Of a stretch of DNA of 64,000 nucleotides, positions 34,827-44,031 are shown in pieces. Origin of the DNA: Gp6-AA40 sp035293405 (GTDB taxonomy: Bacteria; Acidobacteriota; Vicinamibacteria; Vicinamibacterales; UBA2999); the NCBI GenBank assembly GCA_035293405.1, contig DATDOE010000093.1, forward strand, positions 1-64,000, written 5' to 3'. Under the pieces are notes generated by a model. That model worked only from the letters and a program-made list of their open reading frames with translations. It did not search any database and was not told the DNA's origin. Each line of letters begins with the position of its first letter. The first letter of the stretch is position 1. Position numbers and translations under genes: made by a program.

Positions 34827-37520
34827 ATGACTCCTCTTCGACGTCTGTGGAATACGCTTCGCCCCGCGCGACTCCAGCGCGACATCGATCGCGAGCAGTC
34901 GTTCCATCTTGCGGAACGCGCCGACCAATTGCGCACCGAAGGCTTGAGCGCAGACGAGGCCACGCGCCGCGCCCGAATTCAGTTCGGCAACCCGACCCTT
35001 CAGCGCGAGCGTACCCGCGACGTGGACGTCGCCAGCTGGCTCGATGCCTTCCTCCGCAACGTCCGCCACGCGGTCCGCTCGCTGGTGCGGGCGCCCGGCT
35101 TTACGTTCACAGCGGTGTTGACGCTCGCCCTCGGCATCGGCGCCACGACGACCATCTTCAGCCTCGTCCACGGTGTATTGGTTCGCCCCCTCTCGTATCC
35201 GCAGCCTGACACGTTGGTCGGCGTGTGGAGCTCGGCTCAATTTCAAGGAGTGACGTCGAACAACGTACGACTCTCGTCGACGATGTACCTCACTTACGCC
35301 GAACGCAACCAGACCTTTCAAGAATTCGGCGTGTGGCACACCGAATCCGCCAGCGTCACCGGACTGGGAGAGCCGGAGGAAGTCCGGACGTTGGTGGTGA
35401 CGCACGGGACGCTTCCCGCCGTCGGCGTCGCGCCAGCCATTGGACGATGGTTCTCCACCGCTGACGATGCGCCGGGCACGACGGAGACGGTGATCCTGAC
35501 GCATGGATACTGGCAGCGCCGGTTCGGCGCGGACGCCGCTGTGATCGGGCGGACGATCACGATCGACTCGCGGCCTCGAGAAGTCATCGGCGTGATGCCG
35601 CAAGGGTTCCGGTTCTTGAGCGCGGATCCGGAAGTGATTCTGCCGCAGCGCTTCGCAGGACCTCAGCTCCAGCCGAATGATGTTCACAGGTACGTGGGAA
35701 TCGCCCGGCTGAAGCCAGGCGTCTCGCTCGCGCAGGCCAGCGCTGATGTTCGCCGGATGCTGCCGATCTGGATCGCGCAGTACGGAACCAACGGTCCCGT
35801 TCTGCAGGCCGCTCGCTTCGGGCCATCGCTTCGGCCGGTGAAGCAGGACGTGGTGGGCGACGTGGGTCAGGTGCTGTGGGTGCTGATGGGCACCATCGGC
35901 ATCGTGCTGCTGATCGCGTGCGCCAACGTCGCCAATCTCCTCCTGGTGCGAGCGGAAGGACGCCAGCAGGAGCTGTCGGTTCGGGCGGCGCTGGGCGCCG
36001 GGCGCGGGCACATCGCGTACCAGCTGCTGGTCGAGAGCGTCACACTCGGAGTCCTGGGCGGCGCGTGTGGATTGGCGGTCGCCTACGCCGGGCTCCGGCT
36101 TCTGGCCGCGATGGCTCCGGCGAACCTTCCCCGTCTCAGCGAAGTCTCGATTGACCCGGTGGTATTGGCATTCACATTGGCCGTGTCACTCTCGTCGGGC
36201 CTGCTCTTCGGAGTGATCCCGGTCGTCAAGTACGCGGGACCGAGGGTATCTCGGGCTCTCCACGGCGTGTTGCGTGGCGGCAGCCGGACGGCGAGCCAGG
36301 GCCGCGAGCGGCATCGGTCGCAGAACGCACTGGTGGTCGTCCAGGTGGGGCTGGCGGTCGTGCTGCTCGTCGCATCCGGTCTCATGATTCGCACGTTTGA
36401 AGCCTTGAGGAGTGTCCAGCCTGGATTCGTAGAGCCAGAGCGCGTACAAACCGTGCGCCTCTCGATTCCGGAAGCGCAGGTGGCCGAGCCAGCACGCGTC
36501 GTGCGGATGCAACAGGACATCGTCGAGAGGATCGCCGCCATTCCAGGCGTCACGTCGGTGGCATTTGCCACGGCGCTGCCGATGGAAATGGACCTCGAGA
36601 ACAACATGGTGGTCACCGCCGAAGGCCAGACCCTCCAGGAGGGGATTCCACCCTTGCGGCGTTCCAAATTTGTCGCGCCCGACTTGTTCAGGACGCTCGG
36701 GACGCCGTTGCTCGCTGGACGCGATTTCACCTGGACCGACATCTACGACAACCGATTGGTTGTCGTCGTGTCCGAGAGCATGGCCCGAGAGTTGTGGAGC
36801 GAGCCGTCCAGGGCTCTCGGAAAGCGCCTGCGCATCGGAGGGGTTGGCGCGTGGAACGAGGTCATTGGCGTCGTTGGCGACGTCTACGACAGCGGCGTGG
36901 ATCAGGAGGCTCCGGCCATCGTCTACTGGCGGGCCGGAGTGCAACCCCCTTTGGGAGGCTTCGCCGTCTTTGTCCCCCGAGCGGTGACACTGGCCATTCG
37001 CAGCGAACAAGCCGGACGGGACGATCTGGTCGCGCAGATCAGCAACGCCATCTGGGCGGTCAATCCGAATCTTCCACTCGCCAGAGTCCAGACGCTTGCT
37101 GAGGTCTACGAGCGATCGATGTCCCGAACGTCGTTCACCCTCGTGATGCTGGCCGTCGCCGGATTCATGGCGCTGGCGCTCGGGCTCGTCGGGATCTATG
37201 GCGTGCTGTCGTACGTGGTGTCGCAGCAGAGGCGTGAGATCGGCATCCGCCTGGCACTCGGCGAACAACATGGCTCGCTTCGGCGCAAGTTCGTGCGCTA
37301 CGGCCTCGTCCTGGCGGGAATGGGCGTGGCGATCGGGCTCACCGCGGCCACCGGCCTCACGCAACTGCTGTCATCGCTGTTGTTCGGAGTCAGCGCACTG
37401 GATCCGGTTACCTACACTGCGGTACCGCTCATCCTGGCGATGGCGGCCGCGCTCGCCACCTATGTATCGGTTTACCGGGCGACGGCGGTCGATCCCGTTG
37501 AAGCGCTCAAGGCAGAGTAG
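34827..37520 (+). CDS. ADOP-type ABC transporter permease with prefix domain (tandem paralogue)
   Basis: 897 residues, starting four bases after the previous stop. Its prefix domain (LWNTLRPARLQRDIDREQSF, RIQFGNPTLQRERTRDVD) is nearly identical to that of the upstream gene, while the core domains diverge. It has two FtsX modules with LTLALGIGATTTIFSLVHGV, CANVANLLLVRAEGRQQELS, VRAALGAGRGHIAYQLLVES and the final GIRLALGEQHGSLRRKFV. It could form a heterodimer with its neighbour. It ends just before a convergent gene set (40-base spacer). Confidence 0.92.
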   Translation: MTPLRRLWNTLRPARLQRDIDREQSFHLAERADQLRTEGLSADEATRRARIQFGNPTLQRERTRDVDVASWLDAFLRNVRHAVRSLVRAPGFTFTAVLTLALGIGATTTIFSLVHGVLVRPLSYPQPDTLVGVWSSAQFQGVTSNNVRLSSTMYLTYAERNQTFQEFGVWHTESASVTGLGEPEEVRTLVVTHGTLPAVGVAPAIGRWFSTADDAPGTTETVILTHGYWQRRFGADAAVIGRTITIDSRPREVIGVMPQGFRFLSADPEVILPQRFAGPQLQPNDVHRYVGIARLKPGVSLAQASADVRRMLPIWIAQYGTNGPVLQAARFGPSLRPVKQDVVGDVGQVLWVLMGTIGIVLLIACANVANLLLVRAEGRQQELSVRAALGAGRGHIAYQLLVESVTLGVLGGACGLAVAYAGLRLLAAMAPANLPRLSEVSIDPVVLAFTLAVSLSSGLLFGVIPVVKYAGPRVSRALHGVLRGGSRTASQGRERHRSQNALVVVQVGLAVVLLVASGLMIRTFEALRSVQPGFVEPERVQTVRLSIPEAQVAEPARVVRMQQDIVERIAAIPGVTSVAFATALPMEMDLENNMVVTAEGQTLQEGIPPLRRSKFVAPDLFRTLGTPLLAGRDFTWTDIYDNRLVVVVSESMARELWSEPSRALGKRLRIGGVGAWNEVIGVVGDVYDSGVDQEAPAIVYWRAGVQPPLGGFAVFVPRAVTLAIRSEQAGRDDLVAQISNAIWAVNPNLPLARVQTLAEVYERSMSRTSFTLVMLAVAGFMALALGLVGIYGVLSYVVSQQRREIGIRLALGEQHGSLRRKFVRYGLVLAGMGVAIGLTAATGLTQLLSSLLFGVSALDPVTYTAVPLILAMAAALATYVSVYRATAVDPVEALKAE

Positions 37521-37559
37521 GTGCGAACTCTTCGCGACGAATAGATCTGCGGTAGCCAG

Positions 37560-37985
37560 CTAGTCGAGCCAGCGCGGCTGACTGGCCGCCAGCAGATATA
37601 CGACCGGCAGATACGCGAAGACGAGATTGAGCGCGTGGTATCCGGCACGACGATACCCGTTCGTCAAGTACGGCCGCAGATCGAGCACGAAGGTTGCGGC
37701 GATGAACCGCAGCGTCCAGAACACCGCGAAGAACGCGCACACCGCCCGCGCCAGCGGGCCGCCGGCCGCAAGCGTGTCGGCAAACGCGATGGTGATGACG
37801 CTGAAGCTGACGAGGCACAGCGCGATGAAGGCGTAGTACACCCAGAACAACTGACGGAGGAACGGCGGCAGCGCAGCCAGATGCACGCGCATGCTGACGA
37901 CCTGCGGCATGAGCAGCCCCGCGGCCATCAAACCGAGGTGCAGCACGCCGGCGATCTGCAAGAGCAAGGTCAGAGTGATTGTCAT
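37560..37985 (-). CDS. Small four-helix membrane protein
   Basis: 141 residues with four hydrophobic helices (TLLLQIAGVLHLGLMAAGLL, LFWVYYAFIALCLVSFSVIT, ALNLVFAYLPVVYLLAA and one between). I do not recognise the family. Its ATG overlaps the stop of the DUF393-MBOAT gene (ATGA at 37982-37985), so it is the last gene of the GbsR operon and is likely made together with the acyltransferase. The long ORF continuing upstream to 38987 lies antisense or out of frame to the MBOAT gene and is not real. Confidence 0.72.
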   Translation of the reverse strand: MTITLTLLLQIAGVLHLGLMAAGLLMPQVVSMRVHLAALPPFLRQLFWVYYAFIALCLVSFSVITIAFADTLAAGGPLARAVCAFFAVFWTLRFIAATFVLDLRPYLTNGYRRAGYHALNLVFAYLPVVYLLAASQPRWLD

Positions 37986-39253
37986 AAGTGCCCCGGTGTG
38001 GCGCCGATGACCGCGAGCATCGGCAGGATGACGTGGCGAATGAACAGCGGAGAGAAGAGCCAGAACGCCGGGCCGGCGGTGACGATCACCGTGAACAGCC
38101 AGCCCCGCCACCCATGCCCGAGCCCGAGCCGCCGGCCGATTCGTGTGCGCTCGCCCGCAACGCCCAGTCCCTGCAGCAGGAAGTATCCGGTGGGCAGACC
38201 GTAGCCGCCGCGTGCTGGCACCGAAATCACCAACTCGTGGATCACGCCCGACACAACAAAGACCAGCAGCGTGGCGCCGATCACGCCGACCGCCGGCAAC
38301 AAGGGGCGGAACGTGAACCGGCTGGCGAGCTCGTGAAACGCCGTGTTCCAGCGTCGTCCCCAGAACTCGGCCAGCGATGTCGACCGCAGTGGATTGCGCA
38401 TGACCGGCATCGCCGCGACGCCGAGGCGTCGCCAGCCAAGCGACAGCAGGTGAAACGTCCCGAAGTGCAGCACGAACACGAGGCCGATCATGCCGAGCCA
38501 ACCGGCGAGCCATGGGTTGAGCGGCAACGCGGTGCGGGCGACAACCCAGGTCAGCGTCGCGCCGAACAGCGTTTTCAGCGTGGCGGCCATCCACTCCGAC
38601 CGTGATGGCCGAGCCACGGGATCCGCGCCGAACAGAAATGCCGCCGCGTCCATGCCGGGCCACGCGAAGAGATATCCGAGCTTGCGCAGACGATTGGCCA
38701 CTCCGCCGCCCGCCAGCGCCTGACAGTACGTCAGCCACTTGCTGCCGGCGTAGAGGGCAAAGGCCATCGCCCACATGAAACCCCAGCGAGGCAGCCACGA
38801 CGCGACAAGCAGGGCAACCGCCGGCAGGATCAGGAGAGGCAGAAGGCCACGCAGCTGAACGTCTCGTCGTGCGCTGTCGCAGGCACCAGTCGCACAGCTC
38901 CGATGACGGGCCACCCAGCGGTACGCCGCCGCCATCGGCCTCATCGCGCCAGGCACTCGACTCAACGCCCACAACGGCCACGCCCACCAGATTCGCCTGG
39001 CGATTTCCACAACCGCAGCGGCGCCGCCAAACGTCTTGCCGTCGTCCAATGAGAGCCGCATCTCACTGAGCAACTGACCGCCAGCAATGCCAAGTTCCGT
39101 GGACGCGCCTGGCGATTGGAGCGGCACCAGCGCGACGCGACGCCGTGCGAGGACCCGCGCGAAACGGCGCGCTCCGGCGATGCAGAGCCGGCAGTCCGCG
39201 TCGTAGAACACGCGGGCGCTGAACGGATGGCTGTCTATCGCTTGACTTGTCAC
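37982..39253 (-). CDS. DUF393-MBOAT (wax-synthase-like) fusion protein
   Basis: 423 residues. Residues 10-110 form a DUF393/DCC thiol-disulfide-like domain with FYDADCRLC (Cys21 and Cys24). The rest is a polytopic membrane domain with the wax synthase/MBOAT signature EFWGRRWNTAFHEL and the conserved His in VSGVIHELVISVP. MBOAT enzymes acylate lipids, alcohols or proteins within the membrane. Joining a redox-type CxxC domain to a membrane acyltransferase is the notable feature. It is the second gene of an operon led by a GbsR-type regulator 22 bases upstream and followed by a small membrane protein. The substrate is unknown. Confidence 0.8.
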   Translation of the reverse strand: MTSQAIDSHPFSARVFYDADCRLCIAGARRFARVLARRRVALVPLQSPGASTELGIAGGQLLSEMRLSLDDGKTFGGAAAVVEIARRIWWAWPLWALSRVPGAMRPMAAAYRWVARHRSCATGACDSARRDVQLRGLLPLLILPAVALLVASWLPRWGFMWAMAFALYAGSKWLTYCQALAGGGVANRLRKLGYLFAWPGMDAAAFLFGADPVARPSRSEWMAATLKTLFGATLTWVVARTALPLNPWLAGWLGMIGLVFVLHFGTFHLLSLGWRRLGVAAMPVMRNPLRSTSLAEFWGRRWNTAFHELASRFTFRPLLPAVGVIGATLLVFVVSGVIHELVISVPARGGYGLPTGYFLLQGLGVAGERTRIGRRLGLGHGWRGWLFTVIVTAGPAFWLFSPLFIRHVILPMLAVIGATPGHL

Positions 39254-39275
39254 GGCACACGCTCCAGAAACGCCC

Positions 39276-39809
39276 TCAGGCGCCGAGCCCCAGAAGTTTC
39301 AGGGCCTTGTCACCAGTCTTCATCAACTTGAACACCGTCGCGGTCGGCCAACGGCGCACCTGCACGTAGAACGCCGTCGTCATCTCGAAGAACTTGTACA
39401 GTTCACGCAGGCGATCCTCGGTGTATTCGTCGGTCGCCTTGTCCTTTTCGGCCTCGACAATGCAGTCGCGCAGCATCAGCATCGTCGGATCGAATTCGCG
39501 CTTCTTGCGTTCGTCCATCACCACGCGAAACATCTCCCACACGTCCTTCATGCTCTCGAAGTGGTCGCGCTTGTCGCCGAGCACGTGAACCAGCTTGACG
39601 ATGCCCCAGCCCTGGAGCTCCTTGAGACTCGTGCTGATGTTGGAGCGCGCCACGCCGAGGGTCTCCACCAGGTCGTCAGCGTTGAGCGGCCTGGCTGAGA
39701 TGTACAGGAGCGCGTGCACCTGGGCCACGGTCCGCGTGACGCCCCACCGCGTGCCCATTTCTCCCCAGTGGAGGATGAACTTCTGCTGAACCGGTGAGAG
39801 TTTGTTCAT
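39276..39809 (-). CDS. GbsR/MarR-type transcriptional regulator
   Basis: 177 residues, winged-helix regulator of the GbsR branch (LSPVQQKFILHWGEMGTRWG, LNADDLVETLGVARSNISTS, LKELQGWGIVKLVHV, GDKRDHFESMKDVWEMFRVV). In Bacillus, GbsR is a choline-sensing repressor; other members respond to different ligands. ATG 39809 is used; a TTG at 39830 would start inside the operator. It heads the operon with the DUF393-MBOAT gene and has TTCTGT half-sites 11-36 bases upstream, so autoregulation is likely. Confidence 0.88.
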   Translation of the reverse strand: MNKLSPVQQKFILHWGEMGTRWGVTRTVAQVHALLYISARPLNADDLVETLGVARSNISTSLKELQGWGIVKLVHVLGDKRDHFESMKDVWEMFRVVMDERKKREFDPTMLMLRDCIVEAEKDKATDEYTEDRLRELYKFFEMTTAFYVQVRRWPTATVFKLMKTGDKALKLLGLGA

Positions 39810-39819
39810 GTTCTCTAAT

Positions 39820-39845
39820 TTCTGTAACAACAGAATATACAGAAA
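39820..39845. promoter_or_regulatory. Candidate GbsR operator with three half-sites
   Basis: TTCTGT (39820-39825), a four-base gap, ACAGAA (39830-39835), then a second ACAGAAA at 39839-39845. The outer TTTCTGT/ACAGAAA pair is also an exact inverted repeat. It is AT-rich in an otherwise GC-rich spacer, directly upstream of the regulator gene. Confidence 0.65.
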
Positions 39846-39924
39846 CTACGGAACACGCAAGCATCTGCGGCCCGCGCTGGGCATTTCATTTGAAGCGGTG
39901 CGCAAAACCACGTAGCATCGCGCC

Positions 39925-39953
39925 GCCCGCCTTCGCTGAAGCTTCGGCGGGGC
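39925..39953. repeat. CCCGCCTTCGCTGAAGCTTCGGCGGG-type hairpin
   Basis: The arms around the TGAA centre pair as CCCGCC...GGCGGG with GCTTCG/CTTCGC inside. It belongs to the same style of hairpin as those at 7962 and 42633. It is in the spacer upstream of the MBL gene. Confidence 0.7.
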
Positions 39954-39996
39954 AGAGTGGCGGGGATGGTTCGAGAGATCTCTCTGGAGGCACGAC

Positions 39997-41466
39997 ATGC
40001 GGAAGCCATTGACCGTCGCCGCCCTGCTCATCCTCGTCTCGTCGACGCCGGCGGTTGCGCAGGATGCGAAGACGGTCATCGATCTCGCCACGCGGACACT
40101 GGGCGCCACGGGACTGACGTCGGTCACCTACTCGGGATCCGCGGCGACCGGCAATTTCGGCCAGAGCCGCACCGTCTCGTTTGGCCTGGCGTCAACCTCG
40201 ATCGGCAACTACACGCGCACCATCGACTTCACGCAGCCGCGGTCCCAGGCCAACGGCACGACGATGCCGCCCACGGTTCCAGGCCTGCCTCCCCCACAGC
40301 CAGGAACCTTCAATCAGACGATCGCGCCCGAGTCGCCGTGGACGCAACAGCTGCAGATCTGGGTCACACCCTGGGGCTTTCTGAGGGGCGCGGCGGCGAA
40401 CAACGCGACGATGCGCTCTCAGAAGATCGAGGGCACCACGTACAAAGTCGTGACCTGGATCACGCCGCAGAAGGCGCCATCAGGACAACCGTACCGGGTC
40501 GTGGGATACATCAATCCCCAGAACCTGATCGAGCATGTCGAGACATGGGTCGAGCATCCGATCCTCGGCGACATGCACGTCGACACGATGTACAGCGACT
40601 ATCAGGACTTCGGCGGGCTGAAGGTCCCGACGCGCGTCGACCAGCGGCAGACGGGGATGTCAACCTTCGTCGCGAAGATTACCTATGCCAGCCCGAACCC
40701 GCCGAACATCGCGCAGCTCGTGATCCCTCCCCCAGCGCCAGGCCGGGGAGACGGAGCGGGAGCGGGCACGGGCCGAGGCGCAGCGGCGGGTGGTCCACCC
40801 ACCCTCCCGGCCGTGGCGTCGGAAAAGCTCGCCGACGGCGTGTATCGCATCACCGGCGGCTATGTGTCGCTGGCCGTCGAGCTGAAAGACTCTGTGGTCG
40901 TACTCGAAGGCGGCCAGAGCGAGGCGCGTGGCCTGGCGGTGATTGCTGAAACGAAGCGCCTGATTCCGAACAAGCGCATCAGATACGTCGTCAACACGCA
41001 CCCGCACTTCGATCACGCCGGCGGGCTGGCGCCGTTTGCGGCGGAAGGCATCACCATCATCACGCACAACAGCAACAAGTACTTCCTCGAGCAGGCGCTC
41101 GGCTCGCCGAGAACACTGGTCGGCGATGCGCTGGCGAAATCACGTAAGAAGCCGAAGCTCGAAGAGTTCATCGAGATGCTGGTGCTCGGAGACAGCACCC
41201 GCAGCATCGAGCTGCACCACATCGAGAAGCTCGAGCACAGCGACGGCATGCTCGTCGCCTACCTGCCCAAGGAACGAATCCTGTTCACCGCGGACTTCAA
41301 CGTCCCCGGGCCGGGGCAACCCGTCAGCCCCTCAATCGCAACGCTCGTGGACAACATCGAACGGCTGAAGCTGGACTTCGATCGGCACGTCCTCGTCCAC
41401 CCGCCGAACCCCGATCGGCCGATGACCAAGGCGGATCTGATGACGCTCGCCGGGAGAGCACGGTAG
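39997..41466 (+). CDS. Exported MBL-fold metallohydrolase
   Basis: 489 residues with a Shine-Dalgarno GGAGG and a signal peptide (cleavage near VAQ-DAK, residue 22). Residues ~25-240 are a beta-rich domain of unknown type. A Gly/Ala/Pro linker at ~245-270 is followed by a metallo-beta-lactamase fold: TGGYVSLAVELKDSVVVLEG, the zinc motif NTHPHFDHAGG (HxHxDH at 335-340) and a late LFTADFNVPGPG with a metal Asp. The protein is periplasmic or secreted. MBL-fold enzymes hydrolyse many esters and amides, so the substrate cannot be inferred. Confidence 0.88.
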   Translation: MRKPLTVAALLILVSSTPAVAQDAKTVIDLATRTLGATGLTSVTYSGSAATGNFGQSRTVSFGLASTSIGNYTRTIDFTQPRSQANGTTMPPTVPGLPPPQPGTFNQTIAPESPWTQQLQIWVTPWGFLRGAAANNATMRSQKIEGTTYKVVTWITPQKAPSGQPYRVVGYINPQNLIEHVETWVEHPILGDMHVDTMYSDYQDFGGLKVPTRVDQRQTGMSTFVAKITYASPNPPNIAQLVIPPPAPGRGDGAGAGTGRGAAAGGPPTLPAVASEKLADGVYRITGGYVSLAVELKDSVVVLEGGQSEARGLAVIAETKRLIPNKRIRYVVNTHPHFDHAGGLAPFAAEGITIITHNSNKYFLEQALGSPRTLVGDALAKSRKKPKLEEFIEMLVLGDSTRSIELHHIEKLEHSDGMLVAYLPKERILFTADFNVPGPGQPVSPSIATLVDNIERLKLDFDRHVLVHPPNPDRPMTKADLMTLAGRAR

Positions 41467-41580
41467 CGAGCACAGGCGGTCCGGGTCTCTATTTGACCGA
41501 GTAGGGCCGGTCCTTGGAACCGGTCGACACGCGTCATAGTCGAGTAACCTCCCGTCCGTCGGCCGCCGATATGCTGGCAG

Positions 41581-42615
41581 ATGCCGACCACTGTGAGCTC
41601 ACGACGCCTGGGACTGCTCACGACTGCACTCGCGCTGTGCGCCGCGGCGATCACGGCCTGCGGCGGCGCCAAGGAGACCCCGACGGGGCCAACCGACCCG
41701 GGCAGCCCGAGTACACCCTCTACCCCGTCGACAGGCGTGGCGCTCAACGACGACTTCGGCGGGCGGGCACTCTTCCCCAGTGACAACTGGTGGAGCCAGG
41801 ATGTGAGCCGTGCTCCGCTCGACAATCAGTCGAACGCCTTCATCGACTACATCGGACGGACACGCACGCTGCACCCCGACTTCGGTCCGCCGCCATATGG
41901 CATTCCGTTCGTCGGTGTCGACGGCGCGCAGGCGCGTGTGCCGGTGACATTCGTCGACTACGGCAGCGAGAGCGACGCTGGATTCAGAGGCGAGAACGGC
42001 TATCCGATTCCCACTGAGGCTCGCACGCAGGCCAACTACATCGAGGGCTCGGTGCCCGGAGGCGGATCGAACGGCGACCGCCACCTCATCGTCGTCGATC
42101 GCGACAAATGGGTGCTCTTCGAGTTGTTCGCCACGCGCTGGAACAACGGGCGCTGGGAAGCAGGGTCTGGCGCCGTGTTCGATCTGAGCAGCAACGGCCG
42201 CCGGCCCGAGGGATGGACGTCGGCCGACGCTGCAGGCCTCGCGATTCTGCCCGGGCTGGCGCGCTACGAAGAAGCGGTGAGCGGACGTGAGATTCGCCAC
42301 GCTTTCCGAGTCACCGTGCGCTCGACCAACGGGTACGTGTGGCCCGCGTCCCACCGCGCGGGATCGACCTCGGGCGCGCTGCCGATGGGCGCACGGCTTC
42401 GACTGAAGGCCTCGAAGAGCGTGTCGGGCTATCCCGCCTACATTCAGCGGATCTTCCGCGCCATGCAGACCTACGGGCTGATCGTGGCCGATAACGGCTC
42501 GGACATGTACATCTCCGGTGCGATGGACGGCCGCTGGAACAACGACGAGCTGAATCCCGCCTTCCGCAGTCTCACGGCCGGTGACTTCGAAGTTGTGCAA
42601 CTAGGCTGGCGCTGA
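41581..42615 (+). CDS. Hypothetical lipoprotein
   Basis: 344 residues. Signal peptide with lipobox ITAC (Cys27), then a Pro/Ser/Thr-rich linker PTGPTDPGSPSTPSTPST, so it is anchored to a membrane and is a client of LspA. The folded part is rich in Trp and aromatic residues: LFPSDNWWSQDVS, DRHLIVVDRDKWVLFELFAT, YVWPASHRAGSTSGALPMGARL, RAMQTYGLIVADNGSDMYIS. These motifs recur in bacterial surface proteins without a known role; a carbohydrate-related function is only a guess. Confidence 0.75.
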   Translation: MPTTVSSRRLGLLTTALALCAAAITACGGAKETPTGPTDPGSPSTPSTPSTGVALNDDFGGRALFPSDNWWSQDVSRAPLDNQSNAFIDYIGRTRTLHPDFGPPPYGIPFVGVDGAQARVPVTFVDYGSESDAGFRGENGYPIPTEARTQANYIEGSVPGGGSNGDRHLIVVDRDKWVLFELFATRWNNGRWEAGSGAVFDLSSNGRRPEGWTSADAAGLAILPGLARYEEAVSGREIRHAFRVTVRSTNGYVWPASHRAGSTSGALPMGARLRLKASKSVSGYPAYIQRIFRAMQTYGLIVADNGSDMYISGAMDGRWNNDELNPAFRSLTAGDFEVVQLGWR

Positions 42616-42632
42616 TCGCGGTGTCCCGTGCC

Positions 42633-42656
42633 GGGCCGCCTGAAGGCGGCCCCTAC
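42633..42656. repeat. Interspersed hairpin GGGCCGCC-TGAA-GGCGGCCC
   Basis: An exact copy of the 20-base hairpin at 7962-7981, here followed by CTAC. A degenerate ctgaaggcgg follows at about 42664. It lies between convergent genes and could act in transcription termination. Confidence 0.88.
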
Positions 42657-42684
42657 TTTCTCCCTGAAGGCGGATCTTGCTTTC

Positions 42685-44013
42685 TCACTGCCTCTCAGGT
42701 GGGACCGAGATCTCCGCGGCGTCAGAAAGACCCGCGGCCACCTGTGGCAGGATGCCGAGTCTCACGTAGATCGGACGCACGGCCATGCGAATGGAGGGGA
42801 GCTTGACGGCGAACCACGCCGCCCCCGCGAGGCAGCAGAGGCCATCCACAAGTACCGTGCGCGGCGCGCCGATCCGCGACGACATCCACCCGGCGAGCAG
42901 ACTCCCGAACGGCACCGTTCCGAGAAACGCCATCATGTAGAAGCTCATCACGCGGCCGCGTTTGTCGTCGTCCACGATCGTCTGGATGATCGTGTTGCTC
43001 GACGCCATCTGCACGATGAAGCCACACCCGGCGACAAAGAGGCACAGGATCGCCACCGGCAGCGCGGTCGCGAACGAGAACCCGATGATGCCGGCGCCGA
43101 ACGATGCGCACGCGATGACGATGATGCGGCCCAGCCCAACGACAGACTTTCGCGACGCGAGCCAGAACGCCCCGACGAGCGCACCGCACCCGGTCGCCCC
43201 CATGAGCAAGCCGAGCGTGTGCGGCCCGCCGTGGAAGACCGTCGCGGCAAAGACCGGCATCAACACCGAGTACGGCACGCCGACGAGGCTGACCAGCCCC
43301 AGCAGCAGGATGATGGACCGAATGGGACGGGAGCCAGACACGTACTTCCATCCTTCGACGAGCTGTTGCCGCGCGCCCTGGCGGTTCACGGCCGGCGCCG
43401 GTCGCGGCGGGATGCGCATCGACACCAGTGCGGCGATCACGCCCAGGTAACTCACGCCGTCGATCAGGAAGCACCAACCCTCGCTCGTGGCCGCGATGAC
43501 AATGCCGGCAATCGATGGGCCGAGCAGGCGCGCGACGTTGACCATCATCGAATTGAGCGCAATCGCGTTGGGCAGATCGTCCTTGCTCTCGATCATCGTG
43601 ACGAGAAAGGTCTGACGCGCGGGCATATCGAACGCGTTGACGATGCCCTGGACCAGGTTCAGCAGGATGACCGCTTCGACGGTGATGCGGCCGCTGAGCG
43701 TCAGCGCCGCCAGCATGAAGGATTGCAGCATCGAGATCGTCTGCGTGGCGACGAGCAGCCGCCGCCGGTCCCAGCGATCGATGAAGATCCCGACGACGGG
43801 GCCCAGAGGGAACGTCGGAAACTGTCCCGCGAACCCGACGACGCCGAGGAGAAATGCCGATCCGGTCAGCCGATAGACCAGCCAGCTCGTGGCCGTCGTC
43901 GTGATCCACGAGCCCGCCAGTGAGACGATCTGGCCGCCGAAGAACAACCGGTAATTTCGATACTGCAGCGCACGCAGCATGAAGCCGACGCTGCCACTGG
44001 CGCGAGTGGGCAC
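42685..44013 (-). CDS. MFS transporter (MFS_3/EntS-like)
   Basis: 442 residues with about 12 hydrophobic helices. It opens with LQYRNYRLFFGGQIVSLAGS and WITTTATSWLVYRLTGSA, the signature start of the DUF894/EntS-like branch of the major facilitator superfamily. The MFS loop IDRWDRRRLL lies between TM2 and TM3. Relatives export siderophores or drugs; the substrate here is unknown. It starts at GTG 44013, although ATG 43980 is close to the first conserved residues. It is convergent with the lipoprotein gene across a hairpin repeat. Confidence 0.88.
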   Translation of the reverse strand: MPTRASGSVGFMLRALQYRNYRLFFGGQIVSLAGSWITTTATSWLVYRLTGSAFLLGVVGFAGQFPTFPLGPVVGIFIDRWDRRRLLVATQTISMLQSFMLAALTLSGRITVEAVILLNLVQGIVNAFDMPARQTFLVTMIESKDDLPNAIALNSMMVNVARLLGPSIAGIVIAATSEGWCFLIDGVSYLGVIAALVSMRIPPRPAPAVNRQGARQQLVEGWKYVSGSRPIRSIILLLGLVSLVGVPYSVLMPVFAATVFHGGPHTLGLLMGATGCGALVGAFWLASRKSVVGLGRIIVIACASFGAGIIGFSFATALPVAILCLFVAGCGFIVQMASSNTIIQTIVDDDKRGRVMSFYMMAFLGTVPFGSLLAGWMSSRIGAPRTVLVDGLCCLAGAAWFAVKLPSIRMAVRPIYVRLGILPQVAAGLSDAAEISVPPERQ

Positions 44014-44031
44014 GATAGAGCCTAGCAGGCC

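Noticed and set aside
37986..38987. Long N-terminal extension of the small membrane protein gene
   Set aside because: It lies out of frame over the DUF393-MBOAT gene. The ATGA overlap at 37982-37985 gives a normal start.
42633..42656. Classical rho-independent terminator
   Set aside because: Strong stem but no T tract on either strand, and the same unit is found inside coding sequence, so it is better described as an interspersed repeat.
42628..43923. 431-residue open frame opposite the MFS transporter
   Set aside because: Charged low-information composition and no hydrophobic pattern; a shadow of the transporter.
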